This document shows, piece after piece, positions 24,023 through 43,024 of a DNA stretch of 64,000 bases. The notes beneath the pieces are model-generated. The model was not told the origin of the DNA. It was given only the letters and a program-made list of their open reading frames with translations, and did no database searches. How positions within the stretch are numbered: position 1 is the stretch's first letter; each line of letters begins with the position of its first letter. The stretch comes from Diphasiastrum complanatum (lineage: Eukaryota; Streptophyta; Lycopodiopsida; Lycopodiales; Lycopodiaceae): assembly GCA_029204225.1 (NCBI GenBank), contig CM055110.1, forward strand, positions 16,619,254 through 16,683,253, written 5' to 3'. The position numbers and the translations under genes were made by a program.

Positions 24023-26560
24023 ATGTGTGCAAGTATCGGTAGCTCCACTTTTCCAACATATAGAGATATTTTGGGTGTTGAACCCACCTTTATAGCTCCT
24101 CCACGAAACAAACAAAGAAAACCAAATCCAAAGAGTGACGTTGAACAAAAATGGAAAAAAATGCAAATGAAAATGTGTCTACAAACCATGTACCCTGGGA
24201 GAGAGGGAATTTGTTTCAAGTCTAAAATGTCCCTACTCATTTCACATGTAGAACAATGGCATGAGTTGTTTTGTGATTGTCATGTCAACATGGTGACTAG
24301 GAAACACAATAATTTAACTCAAACCACTGAAGCAATAAAGTCACATTGGGTCATCGGTCTTAGGAAATATGAAATTGCAAATTCATTTATCAAGGCCAGC
24401 TACAATGCATGTTCAGTTTGCCATGGTGTGATTGCAAATCCAGTTGGTCATGAGCATGTTTCGTTCACACATCAATGCTTTCTACCTGTGGAAGAAATTC
24501 AAGAAAAGATAGAAGAAATAATTGTTGAGCATCGAGTGATGCTAGTTTGTATACGGTCTTCATTGTGGGGAAAGAGTAGATGTCGTGTGAAGGAATACAT
24601 CTGCCACAGAGGAAAGAGAAGATCTACCACACAAGTTTCACATATTTAGCCGCGTATGAGTTGTAGAGTGGGATGTCCTTTTTGAGTAAGAGTTATTATC
24701 CCAGTAGATACAAAAGACATGGCACATATCCAAATGCATGCTATACATGAGTACCATCACCTCGGCTCATAAGAGGATATACTGTATTTGCATCCACATC
24801 CCCTTGTGGTGCACGAGTGTGAGAGAGATCTACAAGCATACAAGGAAGCATCTCAACTATCCAATGCATCCATCCATCGAGCACCCTTCTTGCAAGCACA
24901 AGTTAGCGAGACAGATCAAGCATGCTTTAGATTTTTTCTCATCCCAAAAGAAATATCCCAATTGTCATTCAAGCTGAAAACAAAAGGTAATTTGATGCAT
25001 AGTGTATTGCATGTAATCTATACCTTTTTTATTTTTTTATTTTCAGATTTATCAAATAGTAGGGGTTGATAAAAAAAAGAAGTCATGCTTGGGACATATG
25101 CCTTTAGCTCGAATGACTTGAGGAGCTTGAACTTGGAGGCTCAACAATTGCAAGATAGTGGGAAGGTATTGTGATTAGTAATTCAAAGTAGTTCACGTGT
25201 AACATCAGCTACCATTGTGATATATTAAGTTGACTCATGTCTTTAACGCAAGCTCCTATAATGGGTCATTTACTATCAACCATATAACCCCAAACACGAG
25301 GAGGAAAGTAAGAGGCCATTCATACTTGGCTTGCAAGATCTATGGATGTTGGATATTGCTCAGTGTTTTACCAAAGATAGTGCATGGGATGATAAAGAAA
25401 CACACCATCCGAATATTGCACTACATCTAACATTTCAAGCAGTAGTCGGTGGACTTGGATCCACAAGGCCACGTGCTATTGTTATAGACAAGTCCATAAC
25501 ATAACTACAAGCCATAATGGAAATTGTAGCAAATGACAAGGCATGTTGGATCATGGAAGGAGAAAATCGTAAGATGTTGGTATGCAATATCCTTCTTTGC
25601 ACATTTCATGCCAAAAAGGCATGGGTGGAAACTCTATTGCCCAAAGTCCCAGTAGATGAAAGAGACGTCCTTTACAAAGACATGTGTGACTTTTTGCAGT
25701 CTTCTTCTGAAGAAGAGTTCGATGGACTAGTGCAGTCATTTGACCAGAAGTATGCACATTCGATCGATGCCTTACAATATAAAATGGGGGCGATTATTTC
25801 CACACGAACATGTGGACATGACAAATTTGATTGAGAGGCCATGGCATCACCTAAAATATAGTGTCCTTGAAAGAAATGTGAATCGCAAGGTTATAGACCT
25901 CGTCAACTGTTTGATAGAATCCTCTGCGATGGGCATGCATCGTGGTCGAACGATGTTGGAACATTACAAACTAAAGCAAATAACTGGTTAGTGGAAACAC
26001 CACATTCACTTTTAACATATCAGTTTTTCAGATTTTCACAATATTTCATCAACATGCACGCTCATTAAGAACACATGTGTGGATTGCAGATGACTCTGGA
26101 TGATTTTTAAGGAGGATTCTAACAAATTCTCATCAGTTGAGGAATCTAGCAGGAATACAATTCCTTGAGCGTTACGAACATGACAAGGCGATCATCAGAA
26201 TGTTGGATGAAAGCAACTTGATCTTTAGTGTGAAAAGTGAGTGAATTTTGAGAAGCAGTATGTAGTGAATCTTGCAAAGGAATCATGCTCTTGTTTTGAT
26301 AGTTCTTCTTGGTGCAAGCATTTGGTAGCAACCAAGTTAGTGGCACAAAGATACTACGCCCCACTGTTGAACCACCACAAATTCCTTTCCACCCACGCAA
26401 AAATCTCAAGCAAAGGGAAAGCGACAAATCCATTTTGTGAACAGGAGAGAGAGACTATTGAAGTTCCTTCTAAAAGAAATATTACTAAACCCAATCATGA
26501 GGAATTAGTTGAGAAGTTGCTAGCCAAAACCAATGCTCTTCGCTGAACATTGGAGCGTGA
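24023..26560 (+). pseudogene. Mutator-like (MULE) transposase gene remnant with SWIM finger
   Basis: Translations across frames give, in order: a FAR1/MULE-like N-terminal zinc region (CRVKEYICHR about 24580, GCPF then HEYHHLGS about 24670-24775); a segment ending FRFFLIPKEISQL (about 24920-24970); the transposase region with RPRAIVIDKSIT (about 25470), FHAKKAWVETLLP (about 25608-25646) and NLIERPWHHLKYSVLERNVN (about 25826-25885); and a SWIM finger CSCFDSSSWCKH (about 26286-26322). Two introns with consensus ends fit: 24987-25046 and 25987-26089. Frameshifts and stops occur around 25080-25440 and 25510, so it is decayed, though long pieces remain open. It resembles host proteins with MULE plus SWIM domains as well as transposons; I saw no terminal inverted repeats. 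Confidence 0.65.
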
Positions 26561-26599
26561 ATGCACAAACCTACACACAAAGACACAAGGGCTATCTTC

Positions 26600-27600
26600 T
26601 GATGAGATATCTGACTTAACACGCATGACAACTATTTTGCAAGATGCATACAACAAGTTTGGAAAAGTCACAACACCGGCAACAAACTCTATGAGTTAGA
26701 GGGGTACAATACTCCCCCTTCAATACAATGTGGCTAGAACACATCTCGGTCATGGTGCAAAAAGAATGTCCACTAAGAAACACACCACCAATCCCACAAA
26801 CTTGCACAATTTGAAGTCTACCCAAGAAAGGCTACGGGAGGTCAATGAAACTCATGGAGAAAGTTCCAGAGTCGACAACCAAGGGACGACAACAAACCAA
26901 AACATACAACATAATCCCATTGAGGTGGAGATGGTTAAAACTACATTCTCCACAAATGAGTTTTAATGTATGGAGATAAACTATGTACTAATGGAAAGCG
27001 ATAATGCAAAAACAAATCTTGTTGAGGTGGACGATTTGATCCATGGAACTCATACTTTCGAGTTGGAGTTCATGGAAGAGAATGTTGATTTAGAGAAAAC
27101 ATGCCTGTACAAGACAACGAAAGTTTTCGGCAAAGGGCGCACAAGACATGGTCACAACAAAATATAATTGATGCGAGTGCTACCAAAAATGCCGACTTCA
27201 GTTATAACATGGATATTCGACTAGCCAATACTTTTGCACCCTCTAGTCTTGTTCCAAATCCAACGTCTTGGTTAGAGCGTTGCAAATATGAAAACTCTAT
27301 TTTTCAACAGATAGAAGCACTCGGCAACAAGTTCACATTCTAGGCATTCCTCACAAAATATATATTTTCTTGAACTTTGTTGTGCGACGCTAAAAGACAA
27401 GACAACTCACTTATTCGATCCAATAGCCGAGGCATGAATGATTTATTGGCAATGGACAACTTCGGATCGTGGGAACGATGTAGTATGTGTGATGTCCAAC
27501 TTTTTTTCCAAGCTTGTGGAGGATAGGAACTACGTACAAGCCAAGAAGTATATTGCAAAGGACATTTTAAAGATGAAACTCATAATCCTCCCATATTGTT
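26600..27600 (+). pseudogene. Downstream ORF remnants of the MULE locus
   Basis: Short open frames (26730-26966, 26970-27167, 27101-27343) with polar, Asn/Thr/Glu-rich translation and no clear domain. Around 27470-27590 the translation NDVVCVMSNFFSKLVEDRNY is loosely like the start of a Ulp1/SENP protease region, which some MULEs carry; no catalytic His, Asp or Cys motif could be placed, so this is weak. Confidence 0.25.
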
Positions 27601-28404
27601 TGTAGTAAGTAATGACTAGAGTTATGAGTTTGTCACTTCTATGGCCAACCCTTTGTGTGCACTAGACCCTAAATATGCAATGTGTACTTCAATTTCAGTG
27701 GGCATTGGAGCCTGGGTCTTTTAAGCACAAGTGTCACTAACGAGGGATCTTACAGATGGGTTTGCTTGAAACTCAACTCATTGACATCAACCCACCAAGA
27801 TTTTGATAGGTAAGTTCTACATGCCTCCATCATATTGTATGCCACATGAAATCAATGAGTCATTTCTCCTAATCCATTTATGAATTTTGCAGGATTGTGA
27901 ATGATATTGTTAAGCTTTTCCAAGTGGATGTGACATCAAATCCATTTGTTGAGATCATTGATGCTCAGGTTGTACGTAGTCATAATTTAAGAGCGTGTTG
28001 CTTGTTTACAAGGTTCCAATCTCGCAATTCATTTTTCTTGTCCAGATATAACCCGCAAGTTTCTTGGCATTGCATGGTCATTTCGTTTGCTTGCGTGAAT
28101 CACTCACATTTGCTTGGACTAATTTCATAGTCACCACAACAAATCGACTCCTTTAGTTGTGGATGGTATACAAATCACAACACAAAGCTATTTTTGGAAT
28201 GGTTTGCAAAATAAAGGGACAATTTCACATGTCCTCGGTATATATCCTTGGTTCCACACTCTTGAACATCAAAAACATTTTTTTTATATGCTTATAATAA
28301 TATGTATGTTCATATTGAAGCTTCTAACTAATTGTTTTGGTCCATACAGTACGTGTGCCCAAGTTACTCAACTGACAACATCTACAGTTTTCGATAGGCA
28401 ATGA

Positions 28405-30560
28405 TCAAAGTGTTTCTAGCATCTCAATTGAAGGTGTCCATGTTATATGTTTTATAGAGTGACAGAGAGCTCGATGTCAATTGATGTCTACCTCAATCCA
28501 TCACAATGCTAAAAATATTTCCACGAACTACTCCATTAATACTAGAAACTAGTTAACGTAATCTTTGTCATGGATTTTACTGTTCACTTGTGTGATGAAA
28601 ATCGTGGTTCTTTTTGTTTTTTATAATATATGGCTGTGAAAATTGGGGTATTTGGAATATTGATGTCTTGGGATTTACCCCAAAACACATTTTGTAATCT
28701 TCATTTCCCATAAACCCTAACTTGAAACTTGTGAGCTTTGGCATTAATTTTTTTTATAAATGATATTTGTGGCATCTATAGACTCTAGCAATGACATGTC
28801 AACTGCCAATCTACAAGTTTACATTTTCAATAGCCTGTACATACAACACACCAAAAGCTTGAACTATCATATCAACTTTTGCAAAAATCATGGAGAACAA
28901 AGAAAACTACCCTATAGATTCTATCAAGCAAAATCTCAAACAAGTGCAATTGGAATTTCTAGCTATGTGACGTGAGGACTCTAGCTCGCAACTTTATCAT
29001 ATTCCACAAAATATGTCTTTGCAAGTTTTTCAACAACAGTCAATAACTATGGGTTGCAGCATATAAGGATGTGACAATATGCATAACATGTTCAAAAGGC
29101 ACATGGATAACATATTCTTTTGAGCTTTGATAGCATAGTCTTCTTGCCAGGAATCAACTATGGGAGTGAGAATCAAACATCAAATTATTTACCCAAGAGA
29201 TTAATTTGGGCTCGACATGGGAAATTGTTGATATTATCAAAATTAAACAATAGCTTTTTAAATGGGAAAATGATTAATGTCCTATTTGATCATGGTTATT
29301 AGTGAAAACATTTGTCTCTACCTATATCGTGCTTGTATCTCTCGTGGTATTTGCACATATAGAGGCCATCATTGCATATGATAAAACTACAATAGTTCCA
29401 CAATAAAACACTAATAATGGTCAAAACTTAGTTTGGACCATGCATGTCCATGCAACCTAAGATGGATAAGCCTATCTTTGGTCATTTTAGGAAGTAGTTC
29501 AAAACGGACCAATTTATTTTCAAAAGTAGGGCATCATGTACAAAAATCATAAGCGGTTTAAGCTAGATCATCACCTCTTTGTGCATTTGATTAAAAAAAA
29601 AAGGGTCTAACACGAATGCTAGTTTGAGGTCTCGAGAGCATCTCCTTAAAAATCAACCCATAATAATAAGCTCAAAACAAATATGCTCAATTTTGAAAAT
29701 CTATCAACGTTAGATCCTTCATACAACGCCTAAATTTGGATAATATATTTAATTTGCAATGAGTTTTTGTCATAGTCACAATTTAGTTGGAGAGCTCAAA
29801 AAATAGTATTACAACACAAAAATTCAAGTATCTTGTTTATAGCTATGTTAAATTTAGAATAACAATACAATCAAGCAAGACTATATGACTACTTTGATAA
29901 AAATGAAAATTTAAATTTTAAAAAAAATATTATCGATTGCTTGAAAACAAATATTTTTAAATTCATTGTAAACTTTATTATGAACACATTTTAGTTTTTA
30001 ATTTATCATAATCTAAATTTATCATAACAACTTTGGTCAGTATTTTTATAAGAGTCATTAATACAACTTTGTCAGTATTTTTATAAGAGTCATTAATATA
30101 GTGGTGGTATAGTTGTTAGGTATTAATGGGAATAGAGGCATAGGAGTCCATAGCCAGTCCATAAAAAATTTAGCAACATCAAACAGCAACAATTTGAAGA
30201 ACAACGGTCATTGGTGACTTATGCTCATGTCTATTTTTTGTTAGCACATTTTCTGTCCTGTTCACAGCTGCAACTGATCCAATTTCAAGCTAAAGGACAG
30301 CTCTCTGTGATGTATGATCCATAGTGTTTTCCCTGGATACATTTGTTCCTGGCTCTAATCCGCTTTCCAGTTGTGCCACAGTTTTTAGTGTTGGTAGATT
30401 TGCTGAGTAGCTTCATGACATCTAGGTCTACTTCATGTAGAGGTAATTTTGTTTCATTCAAGGTCACTTGTTAATGATTTTCTTGTGTTGTGCATTCAAT
30501 TTTATTGGTTTGGAATTTGATATTTTTTTTTACAATAACTACATTCAGGATCTAGCTCCG
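28405..30560. other. No gene recognised
   Basis: AT-rich, stop-dense. Contains a small tandem duplication of about 36 bp at 30028-30099. Confidence 0.4.
30028..30099. repeat. Tandem duplication of a ~36-bp unit
   Basis: CAACTTTGGTCAGTATTTTT and the following bases to CATTAATA occur twice back to back, with one base dropped in the second copy. Confidence 0.75.
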
Positions 30561-31513
30561 TAAAGCCTCCTTTTCAATTTGTGCAAGAACTACCTATTGG
30601 CACAATCTGCTCAACACAATTGGAGTGGAACAAATTGACAACAAGAGATCGTGAGGGGAGCATAGTGGAGTCTGAAGTTGCCTATATCCCATTCTCACGA
30701 GTTCAAGATTTTATTGAGGGCGAAGGAAAAAACGATTATGCACCTACAAACTTCACAAAGAGACGGCAAAAAGTGAATAATCCAGGAAATTTAAAACATC
30801 CCATGGCAGAAAGCTTCTTGAAGCGTTCATGGTTTTTGTCCTATAATCATTTTTCTTGTGACATACAATAATCGTTGCCAATGCACAAAAAAAAGTTAGT
30901 ATTTTAAATATGATTGTCCAGGAGAACTAAATTTGATTTAACATTTCATGTATTGGTGCTCATTTGACCTGAGAATCATAGAAATGTGGAGCCTCAATTG
31001 GAAGATGTATCGCTTAGACCCACGCATGGCCAAGGATGTAGACGGAGTTTGATAAGTAGAGGTGAGAGCTTGTCGAGAGGTTGCCAATGTAACTTCTCGA
31101 TCAAGCAAATGTATCTATGGCCAAATGTGGCTGAGATTTGCTTTTATGAAAGATGCCATGTGGATAAAAATGGACACCCGTGTCATGGTGCATTTGATAG
31201 CTCTTTGCAACACTACTCTCAACTACTTGATTCTCTTCCGAATGAAATCAATATTGATGAGCATACTAGAGTGCAATTTTTTGACCTAAATGAAGATCCT
31301 ATACCTTCTCCTCAAAAATCCAACAATTCATGTGATGACCAAGAAAGGAGTGAAGGATACTTAAAGTCAAAAGTTTTAGAAGCCAAGAAAATTATGGAAG
31401 AGATCAATATAATGGTTTCTAGAAGTCAAGACAGCCTAGACAACGTCATATCACAACTTCGACATATACGAGGCATATGTCAAAGTGGTGCAAGTAGCTC
31501 TATACATACATAG
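30560..31513 (+). pseudogene. MULE/SWIM-family N-terminal domain fragment
   Basis: Two open segments, 30581-30871 and about 30986-31513, on the plus strand. The first follows a plausible acceptor (ACATTCAG near 30549) and encodes ELPIGTICSTQLEWNK and a segment around FSRVQDFIEGE. The second encodes CQCNFSIKQMYLWPNVAEIC followed by CHVDKNGHPCHG, a Cys/His cluster like that at the N-terminus of plant proteins that also carry MULE transposase and SWIM domains. It ends in a helical C-terminus (LEAKKIMEEIN) and stops at 31513. It has no transposase core behind it. As the SWIM-bearing part lies 4 kb upstream on the same strand, this is either a second copy or a rearranged piece. Confidence 0.45.
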
Positions 31514-33600
31514 GAGATAGCTTACTTGGAGCCACTTCAACTAATAGATGATGGCTTTGGCAATAGCTTGCAAAGGGCAAAACCATTAGTGGAGGTGATT
31601 CTTGGTGGAAAGAGAAAGAAGACATCGCATGCTCACACACATGAGCAATTGGAATCATGGAGGGAACCACATGCACGCACCGGTAGACGAAATATGATGA
31701 CTCTTCATATGACAGCACCTGAGAACTAATTTGCCTTTGGTATGTCATGTTTTGTTTTGCTCTTTTTAAATCTAAGTGCAACTTTGCAAATAATACTCTT
31801 TATTCGATTCATGTGCTAAGCTAGTTGAAGGCTGTGTTGAAATAAGATCTTGCTGAATGAAAGTTGATGAAATTGAGAATGATTTCTATGACGGGGCATG
31901 CTTATTGATGCACTTTTGTTAAATGCAAAATTCAAATAATCACGATTTTGGCATGGAGATATAACTACTAATGAATGTGAAGCCTTTTCTTCTTGTTTGT
32001 TACATTTGAGTTTGTTTATTTTAAGCTATTACTACATGTCTCCCAATAAATATCACAATGACTTACATTTGTCATCTATATTGACTTGTATAGATGTTTT
32101 CTTGATTTCATAACACGAGATTAGGTCACTACAAGTGGACCTCTAGAAAAGCAACATCCATATTTGTTGTTGGAACTAATGTAGGTATTTAATTGAATGA
32201 ATGATGTTATCATTTTGCAAAAAGTTTATGGATGTATTGGTATATTTAACAAATCTACGAAGATTGTTTTAAAAAAAAGGATGGTTTAAAGGACAACTAG
32301 CAATAGAAAAGAGAAAGAACAGTTGAAAAAACTAGCAAAAAAGGGAGATCGGACAATGATGTCGAATCTTTTCAAAGAAGGAAGGACTAGCCAGGAAAAA
32401 TAATAGAAAAACACGACTTGGGAAAAAGCGGCGCCCTAGCTCAAAAAATATGTGTGCTAAAAAACACAGGCAAAAAAGAAAAGCCAGATCCAAAAGATCT
32501 TGAAGAAAAGGCTTATAATAGCAATCATATTGAAAGAGGGAGGGATTGAGTAGAGTGTCCCATAGTTCCTTAGCAATGAGCCCAAGATTCTGGAACAGCC
32601 AGAATAGTGGTTGAAAAACAGTAGGTGATGGGAACTGAGGCACTTATCCACTCTTCAACAAGTAGTTGCAACCCCTGAGCTGAAGCCCACCATAGCCAAT
32701 GTCTCTGCCCACCATCGCCGCTGCCCGCTTGACCTCTCTCCGTGGCCATTTTTGCAAAGTATCTTATTTTCCTCATGAAAGGTCAACCTTATTGAAAAGT
32801 GGCATCATGGTATACCATCTTAATGGCCATTTTAGATTGGTTTCAACTCCAATTCGACAAGTTTATTTGCATAGCACAAAATGTGGAGCCTTACATGAAT
32901 TGGTCTTTGTTAATTCTTGTGATCTTGCTTTGTTGTTTTATGTCAAATAATAATCTTCATTCTCTAAGCTTTCCACCCTAAGCTTCACATGCAACCGTGC
33001 AGCTTAGATAGAGTATGTATGAGACTCACCAATATAACATCCGGACCACACCACGTAATCAAGCAGTGCTACTAATGACAAAATATGTCTCATCTCAAAC
33101 GTTTGACATCTCAACATATTTGGTCTACTCTCACATTCACAAATCCAGCCAAAGACACGCATCTCACACTGCCAGCAACCTTATCCGAACACCAATGATA
33201 GTGGTTTGGTGACCATGGATCATAGATGAGAGTGCACGAAGGCCCCCACTATTATCCAGCAACCTTATTCGAGCAACCTTATTCGAACACCAATGATAGT
33301 GGTTTGGTGTATTATTCACCATGGATCATAGATGAGATTGCACGAAGGCCCTCACTATTATCCAACGGTGTAACAAGTCCCTGAAGTAAAGAGAGAATCA
33401 TATCACTATTCTATATTGCAACACTTTTCGATAATGGTGGGCCTTGCCTTGCAGCTTGCCTTGAGGGTGAAGAATAATTCACTCATCCAATGATATAGTG
33501 ACCAATATTAAGTGAAAAACCCAAAGTGGGTATGTCAACACATAAACACATAAAGTAGGAATGTGAATAAATAAAGAGGCGTCACCTTGCAAGCTTCAGG
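31514..33600. other. No gene recognised; intergenic
   Basis: AT-rich with scattered short frames. Includes a local duplication near 33172-33363. Confidence 0.4.
33172..33363. repeat. Local duplication of a ~85-bp segment
   Basis: About 33172-33257 recurs at about 33271-33363: AGCAACCTTAT, CACCAATGATAGTGGTTTGG and GATCATAGATGAGA are shared in order, with a short insertion in the second copy. It lies about 0.6 kb upstream of the small basic protein gene. Confidence 0.8.
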
Positions 33601-33639
33601 ATAACGTGGCAGCTTTGAAATGGAGCACGATTTATTTGC

Positions 33640-33710
33640 CACGTGTGACTTTGTGTCTCAACCCCATTGGCTGCTCCTTCGTAATTCACGACAAGTCACG
33701 TATTTATATA
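33640..33710 (+). promoter_or_regulatory. Promoter of the small basic protein gene (G-box, CCAAT-type, TATA)
   Basis: CACGTG at 33640-33645, ATTGG (inverted CCAAT) at 33665-33669 and TATTTATATA at 33701-33710, in the order and spacing of a plant core promoter. A CT-rich leader follows (about 33740-33785), and no ATG occurs between the TATA box and the start codon at 33970. Confidence 0.6.
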
Positions 33711-33969
33711 CTCCTGCTGCACGAACACTATTCAACAATTTCATCTCTTTCTTCCTTTGCATTTTTCTCCTCGCCTCCCCGATCAGCTCCCGATCAGCTA
33801 CCAATTCAAGGCTACAGCATAAGTACTAGTGTCAGTACTCTCAGGCTTCAGGCTCCAGCAGAAGAAGCGGATCTGATCTTTGCATTGGGCAGTTAGATAG
33901 TGTTGATAGCTTTCCGAGGTTGGGAATCCAAGCACAGTGCATTGAAGGCAGTAACTGGGATTTGTGATC

Positions 33970-34580
33970 ATGGCTAAGAACAAGAATGGACGGAAAACTG
34001 CGGCGAAGCCCAAAAGCAAGGCAGGAGCGGTTGCCAGGCAGAAGTTTACGCACCCAGCTGTTAGATTCGTGGACTTCAGAGCCAAGAGCAGTGAAAGAAT
34101 GACCGTAGTTGGGGCGAAGCTGGCCGAGAAATTGGCTCACATGCGAGCTTCCATGAGTCTTACTACAGCAAGGTTCCGACATCCTATCTCTCCGGTGAAA
34201 AGAATGGCTGCTAAAGAAGCTGCGAAAGAGACTAAACAAGCAGCTACAGGTATTCCCGTTTATTTGACTCACTAATCTCTTTATAGCAGGTGGTGATGCA
34301 TGGAATTGCAGCAGAATATGAGAAGATGTTGAACTGTCACTAGTAGATTCACATGCTAATTCAGAGCAGATGGTAATATTTGAGATTGCAGCAGGTGTGG
34401 TTTTACTGTCAGACACTCAAGTGTACACTCTTGGTACATTTTTTGATAACTTGCTTGTTTGTCTCATGGTTGGATGTAGAGAGGAGAAAAGCGAAAGTAG
34501 CAAATGCCAGGACTGTTGCAGCAAATAAATCTGCGATGGTGAGAGAGAAGCGTGCAGAAACAATGAACAGAGTTCTGTAG
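33970..34580 (+). CDS. Small very basic protein, 126 aa, two exons, unknown function
   Basis: I do not recognise the family. Exon 1 is 33970-34249 and exon 2 is 34480-34580, joined by a 230-nt GT-AG intron that splits a Glu codon; stop TAG at 34578-34580. The ATG (ATCATGGCT, good plant context) is the first after the TATA box at 33701. The protein begins MAKNKNGRKTAAKPKSKAG and is rich in Lys, Arg and Ala throughout, with few acidic residues. A middle region RFVDFRAKSSERM followed by helix-like AKLAEKLAHMRASM is less repetitive. The C-terminal exon is an Ala/Lys/Arg helix ending NRVL. Composition suggests a nucleic-acid-associated or nucleolar protein, which is inference. No signal peptide, membrane segment or zinc motif. 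Promoter, leader, start context and clean splice support a real gene. Confidence 0.65.
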
Positions 34581-41015
<6,435 letters not shown>

Positions 41016-41315
41016 TGTTTATTGGAATGTACATACATACATATATACACACCCAAACATATGTACATACATACATATACACACCTATACATGTACACAT
41101 ACACATACATATATACAAATACACGTACATATATAGATATACACATACATATAGATGCATGTATAGAAGATACACATACATACATGTACACAAATATACA
41201 CACACATACACACACACATACATATACATAGAAAAGCACATTTATACATACATACATATGTACATACACACACGTACATGCATATATTTTCACATGTACA
41301 TACATAAAGGCACAC
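41016..41315. repeat. Degenerate (ACAT)n / ATAC tetranucleotide tract
   Basis: About 300 bases dominated by ACATACAT, ATATACAC and GTACATAC variants. Both strands stay open by composition alone and encode Tyr/Val/Cys- or Thr/His/Ile-rich repeats, which I treat as artefacts. Confidence 0.9.
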
Positions 41316-41389
41316 TCTAAAACTCCAAACATAATCTCCGACAATAATCCTAAAATCTACAGAGTAACCTGACCTTCACTCTTATGCTA

Positions 41390-42600
41390 CCATACTTAAC
41401 CCTAACCCAAACCCCAATCCTAATCTTCCTTAGGGGTAGCAGTTCAACGTTTGACTCTAAAGAGATCCACCAACTGGGTCAGAAAATCTGTCTCATGCTG
41501 GGTGAGCGATCAGTTGGTGGACATCAGATGGGAAAACCAAATTGTCTTCTCTTGCTGCAATGTTTGGACCTCCACTCCCAGGCATTGACTTTTTGTTTCA
41601 GATACTAATAGCTGGACCTAGAGTAGGGCTAGCTATTGTTGTGCCTGTTGAGCTTCTTGGACTTTGTTGGATGCATCTGTCACTAATTGGAAGAGGGCCT
41701 TAGTATAATATTGTAGGCTAGCCTCATTCTTCTTTAGCTTAAGGACCTGATTCTTCTCTGCCTGCTACTGTGCGATTTGCAGATTTTGTTGGAGTTGAGA
41801 GAGCTCTGCTCCCAACCGTGTGTTGCTGGTTTCCAGCTCAACCACCCGGCCGTCCAAGGTAGATTTGGCCGCTACCAAGCCCTAGAATAAGATGCCCAAA
41901 TATTGGTAGGCCGCGGTGATGTCTTGTGCCACGACCAGGGTGGTGGTGCTTGTTGGGGCTTGTTGAGGTGTCGCCCGTGATACTGTAGTGTCGTCATTGT
42001 CATCTTCAATTAAAATTTTCTGCACCATTATCCCTTCAAGTCTGGTGGGGTCATCATATGCTGAGGAGAGGCAAAAACTATGTGCACTGGAATGCGTCAT
42101 CATCCAACAATTTGTAGGACTTGTCATTCTGGATGGATGAATCAGTGGGAGAAATGAGTGGAGTGACAGAGGTGTGTAGAGGGAGTGAGATGAGCTATTC
42201 GAAGGAAGCAATGTTGAGAAGTGTGGTAAACTGGAGGGTGATGTTGAGGATGGAAGGAGATGTGGGGGGTGTTAGGTTGATGATGTTGAGATAAGCGAGA
42301 ATTTTGGGAGATATCTAAAAATCTTGGGGGTCAACGACGATGAGGGGAGTGGATATTAAAGAGTCAAGTGATTTGGCAAGAATGGATGAGGCGATGGTGA
42401 TGGAAGGTGGAGGTGAAGCAAGGACGACTATGGAAGATGGAGAAATTGGGATGATAGAGGTCAGAGGTGGCACAACAAGAGTTGTAGGAGTGGATGTGGA
42501 AGAAGTCGATGCATGAAGTAGGGGTGTGGTACGACGGTGATGGGTGCTACTGGAAGGAGGATAGGTGGAGGAAGAAGTGGCACTGCGGAGTTGTAGTGGC
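41390..42600 (-). pseudogene. Gypsy-family extra ORF, copy 2: Pro/Ser-rich then coiled coil
   Basis: Minus-strand frames give a Ser/Thr/Pro-rich region (about 42590-42370), an open stretch at 42211-41882 with ILIEDDNDDTT and TTLVVAQDITAAYQ, then a heptad-rich coiled coil (STLDGRVVELETSN, LGAELSQLQQNLQIAQ, KALFQLVTDASNKVQEAQQ) with scattered stops to about 41400. Like the copy at 18.3-20.3 kb it ends in a coiled coil and borders the same repeat, but here the repeat lies on the N-terminal side. Confidence 0.45.
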
Positions 42601-42800
42601 TTTTTTTCCTATCCTATCCTCAACCCAATATCCAAGCACACAAGCATCAAGGAAATGAAGTTAGTTGTCATGCGGAGGTTTGATCCCATGAAAGCGATAT
42701 CATAAAACAAATCCAACATGCATAGATGATCCACAATTAACACTAAGATCCACTAACACTATAGATTAACACTACAACCCACAATAAGATAGATACTTGC

Positions 42801-42875
<75 letters not shown>

Positions 42876-42970
42876 TTTTCTCTCACAAAAAACATAAGAA
42901 TATACAATCCCAATAACATTCAGATCTAACAATTAGAAAATACAATAAAAGCATGAGAGAAGAAGGAAAA
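42600..42970 (-). repeat. Gypsy-associated repeat, copy 2, with internal (CT)n expansion
   Basis: Homologous to 18030-18320 and 53134-53420. At the point where copy 3 has GAGAGAAAGGGAGAGAG (minus sense here), this copy carries an expanded CT array. Confidence 0.65.
42804..42872. repeat. (CT)34 microsatellite inside a retroelement repeat
   Basis: About 69 uninterrupted bases. Confidence 0.98.
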
Positions 42971-43024
42971 GAGAAAGAGAGCAAGGACATTCATAATCCA
43001 TTTCGTAAGAGGCTCCACCGCTTG

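Noticed and set aside
27400-28400. Possible Ulp1/SENP protease domain downstream of the MULE remnant
   Set aside because: Only a loose likeness around 27480; no catalytic His-Asp-Cys pattern could be placed.
33606-34416. Open frames overlapping the promoter, leader and antisense side of the small basic protein gene (including a 191-codon antisense frame)
   Set aside because: They are shadows of the promoter and of the Lys/Arg/Ala-rich coding exon.
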